Shown here: piece by piece, positions 12,401 to 24,761 of the stretch
Position numbering within the stretch: the first letter of the stretch is position 1
Layout: each line of letters starts with the position of its first letter
Translations under genes and position numbers: made by a program
Notes under the pieces: model-generated
The model's input: only the letters and a program-made list of their open reading frames with translations
Databases searched by the model: none
Told to the model about the DNA's origin: nothing
Origin: Morella rubra
Lineage: Eukaryota > Streptophyta > Magnoliopsida > Fagales > Myricaceae
NCBI GenBank assembly: GCA_003952965.2
Contig: CM025852.1
Span: 1,129,545 to 1,193,544, forward strand
Direction of reading: 5' to 3'
Length of the DNA: 64,000 bases

Positions 12401-15400
12401 TTATGTTATGTTTAGGTATGAGAACTCAAGAGTTTTACCTTTTTGGTGATGGTGGTATTGGTTGGGGGGGGCGTGTTGTTGTGTGTGTAGTTCGGTCATG
12501 GTTTATTATTGCGAGTCCTTCATGATTTTAAAGTCATCTGACTGCGTGACCGTAATAGGCGGGTTATGGTTGGTACGTGTTTATCGTGGTTGTATTTTCG
12601 TGCGTGTTTGTGTCTTGTTCGGTGTTGTTTTTGTTGGGAAGGTGTGGGTTGGCGGCGTTGGGGTGGTGGGAGGGAGAGAGAGAGGGGCCTGGATGGCTTG
12701 CGTCTGCTGTTTTGTTCATGTGTGTCCTTGTTCTTCTCATATATAGTAGCTATGTTATACCGGGAGGTTTTGTCTTGTTGCTCTGTTTTTTCTACTTAAG
12801 GTTGTAGGTGATTCCTATCTTCTGTTTTAATTGTTGTTTTTATGTTGTTCTAGATGGTGGTTAGTTTGATACATCTAGTTAGATAACATTCGTGTTGGAT
12901 GATACTCGAATGTGCAAAATAATTGTGTGTGAATGAGCTCTTTGAGATGAGAGCCTTTTCTAGCACAGTTAGTTTGTACTTTTACTCTCTCTCTGAGCGT
13001 GTTGGAGAATACATACAAATGTTGGTAGCCTTTCCTGTGGGAGAAGCTACTGAATAGATTGCAACAAGTTGGAGGTGAATAGTCTCCTCAACCAATAGTT
13101 TTTTTTTTCAAGAAAATTGTGAGAATGATGCTTAGTAGTCTTGCTCAGGTGTGGGGAGAATTTACTTTCTCACATAAAGTTACAGTGCATTCCTTGTCAG
13201 ATGTTATATGATGGTGTCCCTTGTTTGAGGGAAAGATTATCAATCGTTCTGATAATTGTGGGGAGCTTATCATTATGTTCGATCCAACTGTTGTCGTTAG
13301 GTTCTCTATATATTTGTCTTTACTTACCTGATTTGTGTGGATGTATTTTGAGTATTAGGATAGATGTGTTGTGGTAGTGACTTGTGATTTCCATTTTATC
13401 TATGCTTGTGTCGATAGTAAAAGTTGAGTCAGAGTTAAGTTACTGATGTATATTGTTATCGGAGCTCCTTAGGAATATTTTTTTTACCAGATTATTTGAG
13501 TGCGTCTGGTTTTGTTTTGGGAGAACCTCAGGATAGTGTTGGACTTGTTAATCACTTTCTTCGGGATATACTCTTGTTTATTTTATCTATGCATTTTGTG
13601 GTTTTTTCATGATTCTATGTAGGAGACTCTATATAGTTTGTGTTGTTGTATTTGCAGTGTGTCTTTTTTACATCTTGGGGTCTAAAGGCTTCCTCTTAGA
13701 TATTATTTTGATTGTTCTTTGTTTAATTTCTTAAGTGATAGGATCGGGCCATTAAAGGCTTTGTATTCGGCAAAGTTTAAATATTATGCTGAGCGGAAAA
13801 ATCTGAGCTTGTAAAAAATAAAGATATTCGAGGGGTAAAAACTTTTAAGAGTGTGAGGTCTTTAGGGGTATTGGTTGACCTGTTTTCAGTTTTGTTTCTC
13901 GGGTCGCCCGTGGGTTGGGGTTTGATTTCGTAAAGGAGACTGCTGGACAGGACGCCATAAAGATGATTCGATAAAGACGCAAACGAACTTTCACATTGAT
14001 TGATATCTGTTGTGTTCAGTATATGTATACGACTTGTGGTAAGCATATTTAATTCATATGTGAGATAATAATGTATATGGTCGAGAGCTCGATGGCTACG
14101 CTGCTGGTAGCAGATTCTATGATATCTCCTCTGTTTTGTTTTCTTACGATAATACGTAGTTTCCGTGATTCTTCATTGATTTAAAATATTTCAGGAGGGG
14201 TCGTTTTAGCTCTTTGCTCGCAAAGGCTATATGGTTTATAAGACAGAGGGGTAGGATTTTTGTTTTATCAATTCAACTTGTGTGTGTGTTAAGTTTAGTT
14301 GTTTATTTAATTTCTTCTTCATGTTATAGAGTGTATTGGCGGTGGTAGTTTTATTAAGTCTAGTGATTATGAAGGGTTTGGGGTGATTAGATCTTTGCTG
14401 AGAGAGTGGTGTTTTGCTGAGAATGCCTGCTAACATGCCGGGGCAAATGAGTTTTTTATAAGGAAGAGAAATATCATGTGTTTGCTATCTCAGGTTTCTG
14501 ATAATTCCTCTAGTACTATTAGTGGATACTGGTGCTCTTTCAATTGAGAGAAGGATAATATAATTTTGATGATTGCGACGTTTTTAATGCAGTAAAAACT
14601 CTTTCCATGTATCTCTTGTTACGAGGATGATGCATGTCTTGCATGCATAAGGCGTAGACATGAAAGCACATCAGCTTGCATTTCACACGAGTTCTCTTTC
14701 TACTGGAAAGATTCTGTTTGGTTCATTGAAATTGAGATCAGAACATAGATAAAGGGAAACATTCCCAATATTGTGATTACTTTATTAACGATGAAAACGT
14801 GTTCGTCAACCTTTGAACCGGAGAAGAATCTTTCTCATTTGTCATTGTAGAGAGTGTTATTTTAATGGAAGGTGATTTAAGCTTTTGCCACCTTATATCT
14901 CTTCTGTGGAATCAAACCTAGAGGTTACTTTCATATGTTGAAGTCATTCGTGATTAAAGGATCAGAATTGATGGTGCCAGCAATTTTGAGGAATATAACT
15001 TTTTTAATATGCAATAGTTCTCCACTGTGTTCAACATCATTTTGTGAAAAAATCTGTACTCATCTGCATGAGATTTTAAAAATTCCTTTTTGTGCCTCGT
15101 GACATTCATAATTTCCAACACACAGACAAATGAATCAGTAGGCTAAACTATTCATGTACAGTGAATATTTTTATAGGAAAAATCTCACATGTTTCCCTTT
15201 ATAGTGACATGTTTCTAATCAATGTAGGTAATCTATGAATGCAGAAATTTTTCTGGTCACTCCTTGGCCTCTATACATGCAGTGTACTCGCTTTGGTAGC
15301 TTCTGTGTTATCAACCCCTTATGACATGCCCAGGTGTGTTTTGTTCAATACTAGAAATTGGTCTTGAAATCAGAGTTGAAACATATGCTAAAAGTATGTT

Positions 15401-16080
15401 AGATTGCGTACGTGGATCATGTTTATATACCGAAAGAAAAAAAAAACATTCCAAAATATAAAAAAGCTGCCAGTGGATTGGAATTGGTAGGATCAAATAT
15501 GGTGGTTTCAGAGTTCGTAAAACCACCTGCTGATTCTTATCTTGTAATCCACATTTGAAAGCCCAAGTACCCTTAAATTGGTAATGTTTTACTGTATATG
15601 ACAAGATTGCTGGGGATACTATTTTCTTGGGTAGTTGGTCAACAATTTGAACTTACTAATGGGTGGCATTTGGTCAAATTTTAGTATGAATTGTTCTGTA
15701 TGATCTGACCAAGTGATGGGACAGCCTGAAGAGAATCTGTAATGGATTTTTAATTTGTAATGAACTTCTCGACGAAGTCCTCTCCATGTTATTCTTCTTA
15801 ATCACTTGCAGGTTCTGGCTGATACATCCTCTTCGTCATCATATTTTGTTTGATGTACCTTGTAGTCAGACAGCAGATATTGTTGAAACACATTGTATCT
15901 AATAGGAAGAAATTATGCATTTCTTGTTAAACACTGTTTTAATTTTTGAAATGAGTATTATTTACTGGTTGACCTTGATACTTTTGCCATAAAATGGTTA
16001 AGTTTATCCACGAAGAAGAAATTCCTGCTTTCTTCGCATTCCTCTGTAGCCTTTCTTAAATGATTGGATTCATCAAGTCA
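12401..16080. other. Intergenic, no gene recognised
   Basis: Continues the T-rich plus-strand composition to about 15 kb, then becomes more balanced. Open frames here look random. Nothing else is supported. Confidence 0.4.
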
Positions 16081-16902
16081 TCAGATGGTAGGTCCCATAA
16101 TACAGTCTGCACTAAAGAGGTGGAGCATTTCATCTTTAAAGCAGCCAAGGGCTACTTCTACAAGGTTAGCCGCCTGTGTGTTTGCAAATTCAGCCTTGAG
16201 CTGGGAGAAAGGTTTATGAATGCCCATGCCTAAAAGCTTCATTTTCAGCTCGGTGTTCCAGTGATTTTTGCATCATTGTCTATGCGGCCAGGCATCTGAG
16301 CTGCGATCAGTGACCATCTGGACGTCCATGGAAGTAGTTATTGTTAAGAAGAAAAGGTAAGGAGCGAGTCAGACGGAATTTTGCCAACACTTAACTCTTT
16401 GACACTAACAGATTGTTCAAATTAACATACATAAAAAGACTTAATGAGCTAGGTGATGAATGGCAAAGAAAAGCGATTAATCATGGAAAAGCAGGTGTGC
16501 CTTTTGAATCTGTCTATTAATACAAAACAGAGTTCGGACAATTCCAGTATGAGAAAAGAGCAACAGAATCAGGATCGTAGTAAGAGAAGTACCGGCTGCC
16601 GACAACGGAATGAAGCTTAACTATTGTTTGCTCTTCTGCATCCGTGAATTGGCCGTGCTTTAGATCAGGTTGAAAGTAATTAGTCCATCTAAGCCTGCAG
16701 CTCTTCTCGCATCTTTGAAGACCTTCACATGGAGCAAGATGTAGTTAGTTAATTTCACTACCACTCTGAGCGTGTGGGAGTGAGAGAGAGAGAGAGAGCA
16801 GAAATCACGTTGGGCAATGTAGGAAGAGAGCTTTTAGTCTTCTTCCGGTGTCCACTCTCCTCTTTTCAGGTTGTCCTTTTCGCAAGATGGAATCCTACCC
16901 AT
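16081..16902 (-). pseudogene. R2R3-MYB pseudogene, MYB80/MS188 (tapetal regulator) type
   Basis: Three decayed exons follow the standard R2R3-MYB structure. Exon 1 starts at 16,902 with MGRIPSCEKDNLKRGEWTPEED, then hits TAA at 16,834-16,836 where the family has Asn; after the KLSSYIAQ block the rest of R2 is lost into a CT-rich tract. Exon 2 (about 16,598-16,723) reads [20 protein letters not shown] then [18 protein letters not shown]. Exon 3 starts at 16,317 at the conserved R|WS splice site (WSLIAAQMPGRIDND), loses one A in a homopolymer at 16,265-16,269 (five A where six keep frame), then resumes as HWNTELKMKLLGMGI with the usual DPVT missing. ALGCFKDEMLHLF downstream is, from family knowledge, typical of Arabidopsis MYB80, a pollen and tapetum regulator. 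The frame ends at TGA 16,081-16,083. Retained introns mean this is not a processed copy. Stop, frameshift and deletion together make function very unlikely. Confidence 0.9.
16779..16799. repeat. (GA)n microsatellite inside the MYB pseudogene
   Basis: A GA/CT run occupies the place where the end of MYB exon 1 (rest of R2) should be. It marks the site of a deletion or replacement in the pseudogene. Confidence 0.8.
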
Positions 16903-17534
16903 CTCTGGTGTTTTCCAATTCTTAATTATCCTTAATGCAAATATGGGGAGGAGGCAGGAAAGAAAAAGGCCTTAATTCAGGCAACTAGCGTTGCTATTGC
17001 TTTGGTTAGATAGTTTCTAATACCATGAGACAAACTAGCTTTTCTTATATAAAAAACGAGTGCGTTGCAATTGCATGGGGGTATTTCATATTTGTGAAGG
17101 CCAGTGAGACATCAAAGGCGCATGATTTTTATTAAAGAATTCAACGCTATCAAGCGTGTGAGAGATAAGCCAGTAGCTCGATCAACCCTCCCTCTTCCCC
17201 TTTGCTGAATGCTGACTGCACTGCAGATGTTGGTTGGCTTTCTGCACGTGAATGGACAGTTTCTCGTCTTGATTATAAACCGCGTCATATTACTTAAACC
17301 CCGATCTGAGTCCCACGTTAATAAACAAAAGTCTTGCTATGCGGCCACCTTCTACCAATTAAAAGAAGCGACTCTAGACAAAAAGCCTTGCGCTTACGTG
17401 ATACGCATCCAGGCATGTGGTTTGAAAGTATGGTGGACGTCAAAATGATGAGCGATTATAGTTGTTGCACTTTTGGGAATTCGGATGCCAAACATCCGAC
17501 GACTTTCTGCATTGGGATCAGTATGAATCCCGAA
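16903..17534. other. Upstream flank of the MYB pseudogene
   Basis: No gene recognised. It lies between the MYB relic (minus strand) and repeat copy B and would correspond to the relic's former promoter. Short frames on both strands show no family features. Confidence 0.4.
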
Positions 17535-18065
17535 AGGTTCTCCTTTAACACCTGATACAGAGACGGCATTAGGAATGGGCTTTTGGGGCCATCCATCTAC
17601 CATTTGCAACTCGCTTAGATGTTTCACTTTCCACTCACGACCCCTCTTGGCTCTTAAAATATGCACCACTTGGTCCGCGCAGCATTTATGAGAACAAAAA
17701 AGTAGCCAGTAGAATTCACAGATCAAGAATCTACGACGGGGAATACTATTTACAGAGGGAGACAGGATAACCAAAACGAAGGATGTTTTCTGGAAAAATC
17801 CCCCACTGAGCGACAGAATCAGTCATTATTGGAGATATTTTTAATGACGGAAGCTTGCTTTTTAATACAAACTTTCGTTCTACCATGTGGCCGCCAAACC
17901 CAGATAATAATCTTGCTGAGGATAGCGCATGGCCTACCGGAAACATAAACCACGTACATCGACATATTTGCAAGACCACCTTGGTCAAGTTCATAATGGG
18001 GATGATTAGAAACGAAAATTCACAATTGGGTTGATATTCTAGATTTCGCAAATGCCTTTTAGCCC
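17535..18065. repeat. Direct repeat, copy B
   Basis: Partner of the 11.9-12.4 kb repeat, 5.66 kb away in the same orientation. The block from about 17,841 to 18,064 is highly similar to 12,173-12,396, and the leftward part is more diverged. It lies about 0.65-1.15 kb upstream of the MYB pseudogene on that gene's strand, so it may be promoter sequence of the former MYB gene or an unrelated mobile repeat. Confidence 0.7.
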
Positions 18066-18069
18066 CCAA

Positions 18070-18940
18070 TAGCGCTCAAGTTCCTTTCAACGGCCCTTCT
18101 TTCTTCGCTATTATTTTGTTATTCCCAAATTAGCAATTGGTTTGATAAAATAAAAAGAAAGCGTTACGAGCTGAAGGTTTGTTGCAGAACTTCGAAAATT
18201 GACTAATCAGGAGACTCGGCCAAAGGATGCAGTAGAAACAAGGCCATTGCTAACCACACAAGACGGATCAAAATCCAAATTACACCAACCATCCATCAAA
18301 AAAAACACGGCCAAGCAAATGCTAACCCGCGTCCAATCTCCACACACGGAATAAGGAATCAGACAGTCTCCAACCATATACCCTAAGCAAAAGATGTGGC
18401 AATCATAAAACAAACACCATGCGCTAAGCCATTACAAATATGACACATAATCAGATATCAAAGAAGAGCAGGGGGAAGAGAGGGTGGGGGGGGGCACTAA
18501 AATACAACAATAGTATAAAGCAATAAGTATCATTTTATCGGTCCTAAAACCAACAACTCTACAAACTGTCCTGATGGTTCCGGATGTGTTCCAAAATCCC
18601 TTCCTCATGGCGACGATGAATTTACCTTCAAATAAGGCATAAACCATGACCCAGCAATTTCCTTGGATTCACGCCCTTTACTGAATAAACTAGAAGGTAC
18701 TTATTGGTTAAAAGGAGATATAACTCGAATTTTCTTTTGTACACTTCATCCTTGTAATCTACGCAAGCATTTGGCATTCAACGGTAGCTGAAGAAAAGAC
18801 AACCTAATAGGCAAGACATTAGTCAATTGAATTCACTGAAAAGCAGAAGCAGAAGGTGGAAAAGTTGAAATTTGAAATATTTACAGCTCAGTGGAGCAAC
18901 GCTTTTGGAGATCTACCTCACGCATCAACGGCTTCATTGA
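18070..18940 (-). other. 3' flank / probable 3' UTR of the CAX gene
   Basis: Non-coding sequence after the CAX stop codon, read on the minus strand. The proximal part is presumably 3' UTR. No clear polyadenylation signal was identified and the small frames here show no recognisable domain. Confidence 0.4.
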
Positions 18941-21900
18941 TTATGGTTTTCGTTCCTTACCATTATCTGCAAAATCACAATGCAAAGACTTGTATGGTCA
19001 CCCTCCACGCTAGGACAAACTTTATATACTTCATAAATATTAGGATCGCTATATGAAGCTTTGGCAAGAGAACAGTAGGTTTCATTAAGAACTCACCCGG
19101 AAGATGATCAACATGTACAAAAAAACTTGCAGCAACTATTAGATAGCAGAGAATAAGCATTAGTCCCTTGAAGTAATTAGAAGTTCCTTCCTGCAAACAA
19201 AACAATGGCAACATATATAAGAATGTGCACATAAAATTACCAGAACGTAACTACCACCACCATGGAATCCAAAAGAAATAAAGAGAAAATTATTAGCAGA
19301 AGATTGTTCATTAGACAATGAGCAAACAAGACAGCTGAGGGAGCAGTTGGACTTTACAATTGCTATTTTTTTTTTATGGGTCGTGTTAGAATCATTAACT
19401 GTACAGTAAGAAACTAAACTTCCCACATTTTTTTATATTTTTTTCAGCAAAAATGATTTGAAACCCACACGCAAAAGTTCTCGTGCATGGTAAGGTAAGC
19501 ACAAAAATATTAGCATCTTTTTTTTTTTTTTCTTTGGGGTAAGTAAAAAACATTAGCATCTTCATTTTGGTGGAATTATATGGACATTCATGAAAAAAAA
19601 AAATCAGAACTCACTTGGTATAGTATAAAGTTCTTAAATCAAAAGTTGCAAAATAGAATTTGACCCAAACCACAAGTGGGTAAAATTTAGCATTTTCCTA
19701 TTATTCAAGAGACTTCCTTATCTCAAGACAGAACCTTTTACTGAATAATTGACCTTTTTTTTGCTTAGCCAACAAAGTACTAACCTGGAGTAAGAAGGCA
19801 ACTACTAAGACCGTTATAAAAAGTGTCGCCGTCTCGAAAAGTTGAAAGTTTAAGTCCATAGATTGCCCCATTATCCAACCGATCACAACACAAAAAGGAA
19901 TCTGCAGCAATATAACATTAAAATCTTCAACAAAGCAATACTAACAAGCACAATCGTGGATGCAAAAGTCTCTGATTGACGAATGAACTATCCAAACATG
20001 AAATGAGTCACAATATATGCCAATCTAATAATAAGATGGACATATAAACACAAAATATCTTTTTCTGATTCTTTGGTGCTCCAAATAAACAGCACCAAAG
20101 AATCAGAAAAAGATAGAATATGGTAATGGATATATATTGGAGCTAAACAAACCAAGAATAACTTCTCTAAATCACTGCCCCACCACCATGTGAGACATGT
20201 CTCCCCTACTAAACATTCTGTTCCTACTTTTCCCTGAATTAACTCGTTATTTTGTGTTGAATGGATTTCAACTTGTCCGAAATCTTGTCTTGCACAGATC
20301 TTAATAGAACATTTGATTACAAGCTTCAAGATCACCAAAATCATATTTATGGACAAAGACCTCAGGAGGAGCATATAATTAGAGACTCTAATTTATTAGC
20401 TTCCACTACACAAGACGGAAACAAGACTTGTCAGGAAAGAACACATTACTCAAGATGAGTATGACCATTACCAGTTATCTTATCCAGTAAAGGAACCCAT
20501 CTGGGAGGCAAAACTAAAGACCATGGGACATCCCCAATTCCAAAACCCAGGCAGATGACTGGCCTTGCTATTGATTGGGACTAGTGTTACGTTCACTTTT
20601 TCCAAGAGGGGAAAGAAAGGAGGGAAGGGTCATACACCAATTACTAGAAGACTTCCAACAAACCCTTATTTTTAGGGAAGTACAAATAGTAAATAGATAG
20701 TGAGAAACCCAGGTGGTTAGTACCTACCCCAAACATGGATATCTGTGTTGATGATCCTATTGCCACTCCTAAAGAAATGTCCTGCAAAGACACGCAAATT
20801 ATTGCAATTCATTGTAGCAAAAATAGACACAAAAGAATGTCTGAAAGCTTACAAGCTTGTCTTTCATGGCAAACATAATAGCACTTGCATGTTCCGCAGC
20901 ATTCCCCACAATTGGGAGCAAAATAACACTAATAAATGAAATGGGGATATTCCATGCGATAGAGGCCCCCTGCAAAACAATCGCCGAACCAAAAAGTTCA
21001 GAAATCAAAGACTAGCAGAGGAGCAAACCAAGTCAATAGAACAACATTATTTAAACGTCATTCGATTAAAATTTCAAATAAGTAAGGGATAACAATCACC
21101 TTAATCCAAATCAGTATAGTAAGGGATAACAATAATCGATAACAAAGAGAAGAGGCAGTAAAGAAAATGATAGAAAAGCATTGTTTAATTTCTTTTGGGG
21201 GGAGGGGGATGTTGGGGGACCAAGATGGTGCTTGAATCAGTAAAACAGATTCCCAAAAATCCTATCTAAATCATCTGACAGTTTCTTCAAAGGTTGCATT
21301 TATGAGGATTTCGACAATTTGACTAATGTCTAACACTAGCTGCCAATATTATATATACAGGCTCGTTTATCCACAATTATAACTGGCCAATGCCCCAAAA
21401 GCCCAATAGAGAGGTACCAGCACCTAAATATTTAATTACGGCACAAAATAATGTAAGTGCATGACAGTGGCATGCGCGCTCAAAGATCGAAGTCCCTCTA
21501 TACATATACGAAAAAATCCTAAAAAAAAAAACATATTATTCTTCTAAAAGTGTTTATTCCTTTGGAGGTGATAAATATAGCACGGAGAGAGGGAGCATGA
21601 GTGAGAAAATATTACCTCTATTGCACGAACTAAATATTCAGATAGGAATGAGATCCAAGCGGTCATGATGAAAAGCCAAATTATGGATTCCCATTTAGAG
21701 ATCTCAGGAGCTTCATCATCATCTGAGCCATCTTCACTCTGACTCCCTTCCTAGATATACCAGAGCATAAATCAATTATGAATTAAACTGTTCCAATAAA
21801 ATAGAACAATGTAAAGAAGAAACTGAGGCAAAGTTGTGAAGTCATAGTGAGTCACTAAAGCCAGCCCAATGTCGAATAGAAAAGTGCACCAAGTAATGTA

Positions 21901-24761
21901 ACAGAGGAAAAAGTTACTTAGCCCATAAGATTTAAAGAGCAACCTAGCACATCAACAACATTAAGAAAGAATCAAAAAGGATTTAATCCATTCATGGTTA
22001 ACACTTCTAAGTATGTGACCATCCGAATGCAATTGTTCATTCTCGGGCAGCTTCATCAGCAGGGTTTTTTATCCTTTAAAGCTAATTGGTATTTTATAAG
22101 CCTTAAACCATTAACAAAACCACACCTTCAAGCCCATTTCTACAAGGACTGTCACTTGAACAGAGTTCATTAAATGTCCTTCTAACAATGTTTAGTTCTT
22201 CCACTTTTCAAAGTTAAGATGTCTTTATGTCAAGGGCTAAGATAGATTTTACTCAAGGTTGATATGGTGAAAATGAGGGATGTCTTGGGTTGTAACTAAC
22301 TCACTTTTGAGTATCAGTGACATTGAGTATTTCCTAGTTCCCAAGGCGAACTCCTGGATATTGCTACATCAAAGAGGTTTTTCTTTGTTTCTCTCCAAGG
22401 AATTCAGGGTTTGATACGAAATGAAGTAAAACCTTTCATTATCATGCTCCTGGCTTAATTATTTACATCCAAAGTGAAGTTTTTGATTCCAGGGGTGACA
22501 AAGTGCTATAAAAGGCATATCAAAATATAGATATTTTTATCTACATGAATTCAGTTCATAATGAAAACGTTCAAAGTGTTCATGCTGCAGCATAGGAAAA
22601 CAATCAGTGAACTAGACTCGGTCCCAAATATGAAAATGAGATGTTTAAACTGGGTAGTCAAAAGAATGTCAGTTAGGCAAAAGACCTCTGACCCAGCAAA
22701 TTAGAGAACATTAACTGGCCAGGTTGAGAATACTTTGTAGTTTCACGAATTTGACAATGAGAAAACAAGAAACCACATGGGCATTTTCAACTAACAGATT
22801 GATGAGAGAGGGGTCTGTCTCACAGAAAAAAAAACCAACCTCGTTAAGGGGTACATATACATTCTTTTGACTCTGTAGCTGGAAGAAAAGGTATGCAGTA
22901 TATGCCACAAGCATGATGCAACTGCTAAATCTTGAAAGAGCCAATTCTGACTTCCCAAAGTGGACCTCAGTGTGAGTATAATGAAGAACAGCCGGAAAAA
23001 GCAAGCCCATGACAGCCATCAATAGCAATCCAGAGCTTACAACAGCAGTTGCCTGCATGGAAACTTAGATAAGCGTTGGCCTAAAAGAAAGACCCCACAG
23101 AATATGAAATTAAAAAAAAAAAAAACCCTAGTATAGCTGCAAATAGGTCCACCTTATTAAAATGCTGCTCCTTCTTGCAAAGCCCACCACAAAAGAATGC
23201 GCATCCAAGCACCAGCAACATGTTTGACAAAATTGAGCCCAATAATGACTGCTGAACGACACGTATCATTCCACTTCTCAAAGCATAAATTGATATTATA
23301 AGTTCAGTTGCATTCCCAAAAGTAGCATTTAAAAGGCCTCCAACTGCAAATTCCAATTCCTTACATCAAAAACAAATCCACATACTAAAACGGTAACCAA
23401 CCTAAAGATGAAATAAAAGAGGCGCATAACACAAATTGTGGCAGCATATGAACCCAAATGTTCCAGGCACATGTATGGATAACAAGATTGGCGCTTGTAC
23501 ATAACAACAGCAAAGATATGACAACTTATGACTGATGATCTTGCCTCACCAATGCCACCTCTTCGACTTTCTCAATGAATATAAATATGCCCATTTAAAG
23601 GGCAACCATAAGAAAAAGAGTGCTAATCCCTTTGCTATGGTAAAATAGATATGTGCATAACACTAGTGTAGCTTTTAAACAAGATTGGCGCTGCTGAAAA
23701 AGAAACCAAGTCCATCTCATGTTCTCTTGATCAAAAATGCATATTGAATCCATATTCACACTTCCCAATTAAATCTTCTTTCTAAAAGTCTGATAACCTA
23801 AATGGTATAATAAGAAGGGAGAGGGAAGTCAAATGAACATCCATGGTGGTTGTGAGCAAGACAATGGGAATCCACCCCGCAGAAATTTTTTGGCATTCAA
23901 CAGAAAGTTGGCAGTAAATATGTAGGTTCTGACGTTATAAACCAAAGAGGACCAAGGACCCAAAGATAAAAGTCAAAATTTACCAATTTGAACATTGATA
24001 TAACAAAAACATTACCTGTAGGTCCAGTGTAAAAGGCTAGCTGCCTATATCACAATGAAAATCATCACATTAGTCACTAAAAAACTCATTTTTTTTTTTA
24101 AAAATTAATAAAAATGAATACTGCTAAATGGAAACTCTTACTCTGTGGCATATCCTAAACGCTCAGCCAAAGGTGTTATACCTAATAAGCACAGAAAAAA
24201 GACCCAACCCTGTAATGCACCAGACCGAAATAATCAAAAACAAATTAGAAAAAAGATACAAATAATTCAAGCCAGAGACAACAGCAACTTACACGATGGC
24301 CAGTCAGTCTATCGGCAAGAATTGCTAGTGGACCAAAAGGCATCAGCAAATTGAGTTTACTGGAGAAAACTACTTTCTTTAAGCTCGAATACACCTGATT
24401 CTTCAACATTAGATTCCTACTAAATCGCAAACCTCCAGAACAGGATCCACTTTCAGGTGCATGCATAGGATACGTCTTCTGGGGCTTTACTTCTGGGCCA
24501 AAAACAATCTCATCCTCGAACATCTATAGATTTGTCATCTAGTGATTCCATCTATTAATCAAAAAAATATATATATAATACAAATAGTACCATTCTTTAA
24601 ATTTATATGACTACAGCTCAATTTGGGCAATGATAGAGAGGGAAGTTAAAACATTCAGCGGTACAGGATAAAGTTTCACTCATTAAAAAGAAACGATAAT
24701 AAAGATTTGGACTTACCTCAAGTTGAGATTGCACGCCGACCATTGGTAACTTATATTCCAT
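18941..24761 (-). CDS. CAX2: Vacuolar cation/proton exchanger, CAX2/CAX5 type
   Basis: Antiporter of the Ca2+/cation exchanger superfamily that moves Ca2+, Mn2+ and other divalent metals into the vacuole in exchange for H+. Exons on the minus strand: 24717-24761, 24293-24523, 24142-24209, 24016-24044, 23153-23343, 22840-23052, 21616-21750, 20853-20969, 20728-20781, 19785-19901, 19097-19190, 18941-18966. All introns are GT-AG and all phases join, giving 439 aa (Arabidopsis CAX2 is 441). Both signature repeats are present: c-1 with GNATELI near residues 134-140, and c-2 with GNAAEHA near 326-332. An acidic loop ([12 protein letters not shown], about 264-275) separates the two membrane halves, and the N-terminal tail fits the regulatory region of the family. 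ATG 24,761 was chosen because exon 1 splices in frame to exon 2; starting at the exon 2 Met would shorten the tail by 15 residues. CAX2 against CAX5/CAX6 orthology cannot be settled by eye. Confidence 0.93.
20056..20115. repeat. Perfect 25-bp inverted repeat with 10-nt loop in a CAX intron
   Basis: The left arm 20,056-20,080 (TATCTTTTTCTG...GGTGCT) is the exact reverse complement of the right arm 20,091-20,115, with CCAAATAAAC between them. It lies in the intron between the exons at 19,785-19,901 and 20,728-20,781, and would form a hairpin in the pre-mRNA. Confidence 0.95.

Noticed and set aside
11875-18065. The two direct repeats as the LTR pair of one retrotransposon
   Set aside because: The primer-binding-like site lies to the left of copy A, outside the interval between the copies, and the interval holds a MYB pseudogene with introns rather than gag-pol.
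17394-18069. Minus-strand frames of 126 and 107 codons
   Set aside because: They overlap repeat copy B, match no family I recognise, and the corresponding frame is not preserved in copy A.
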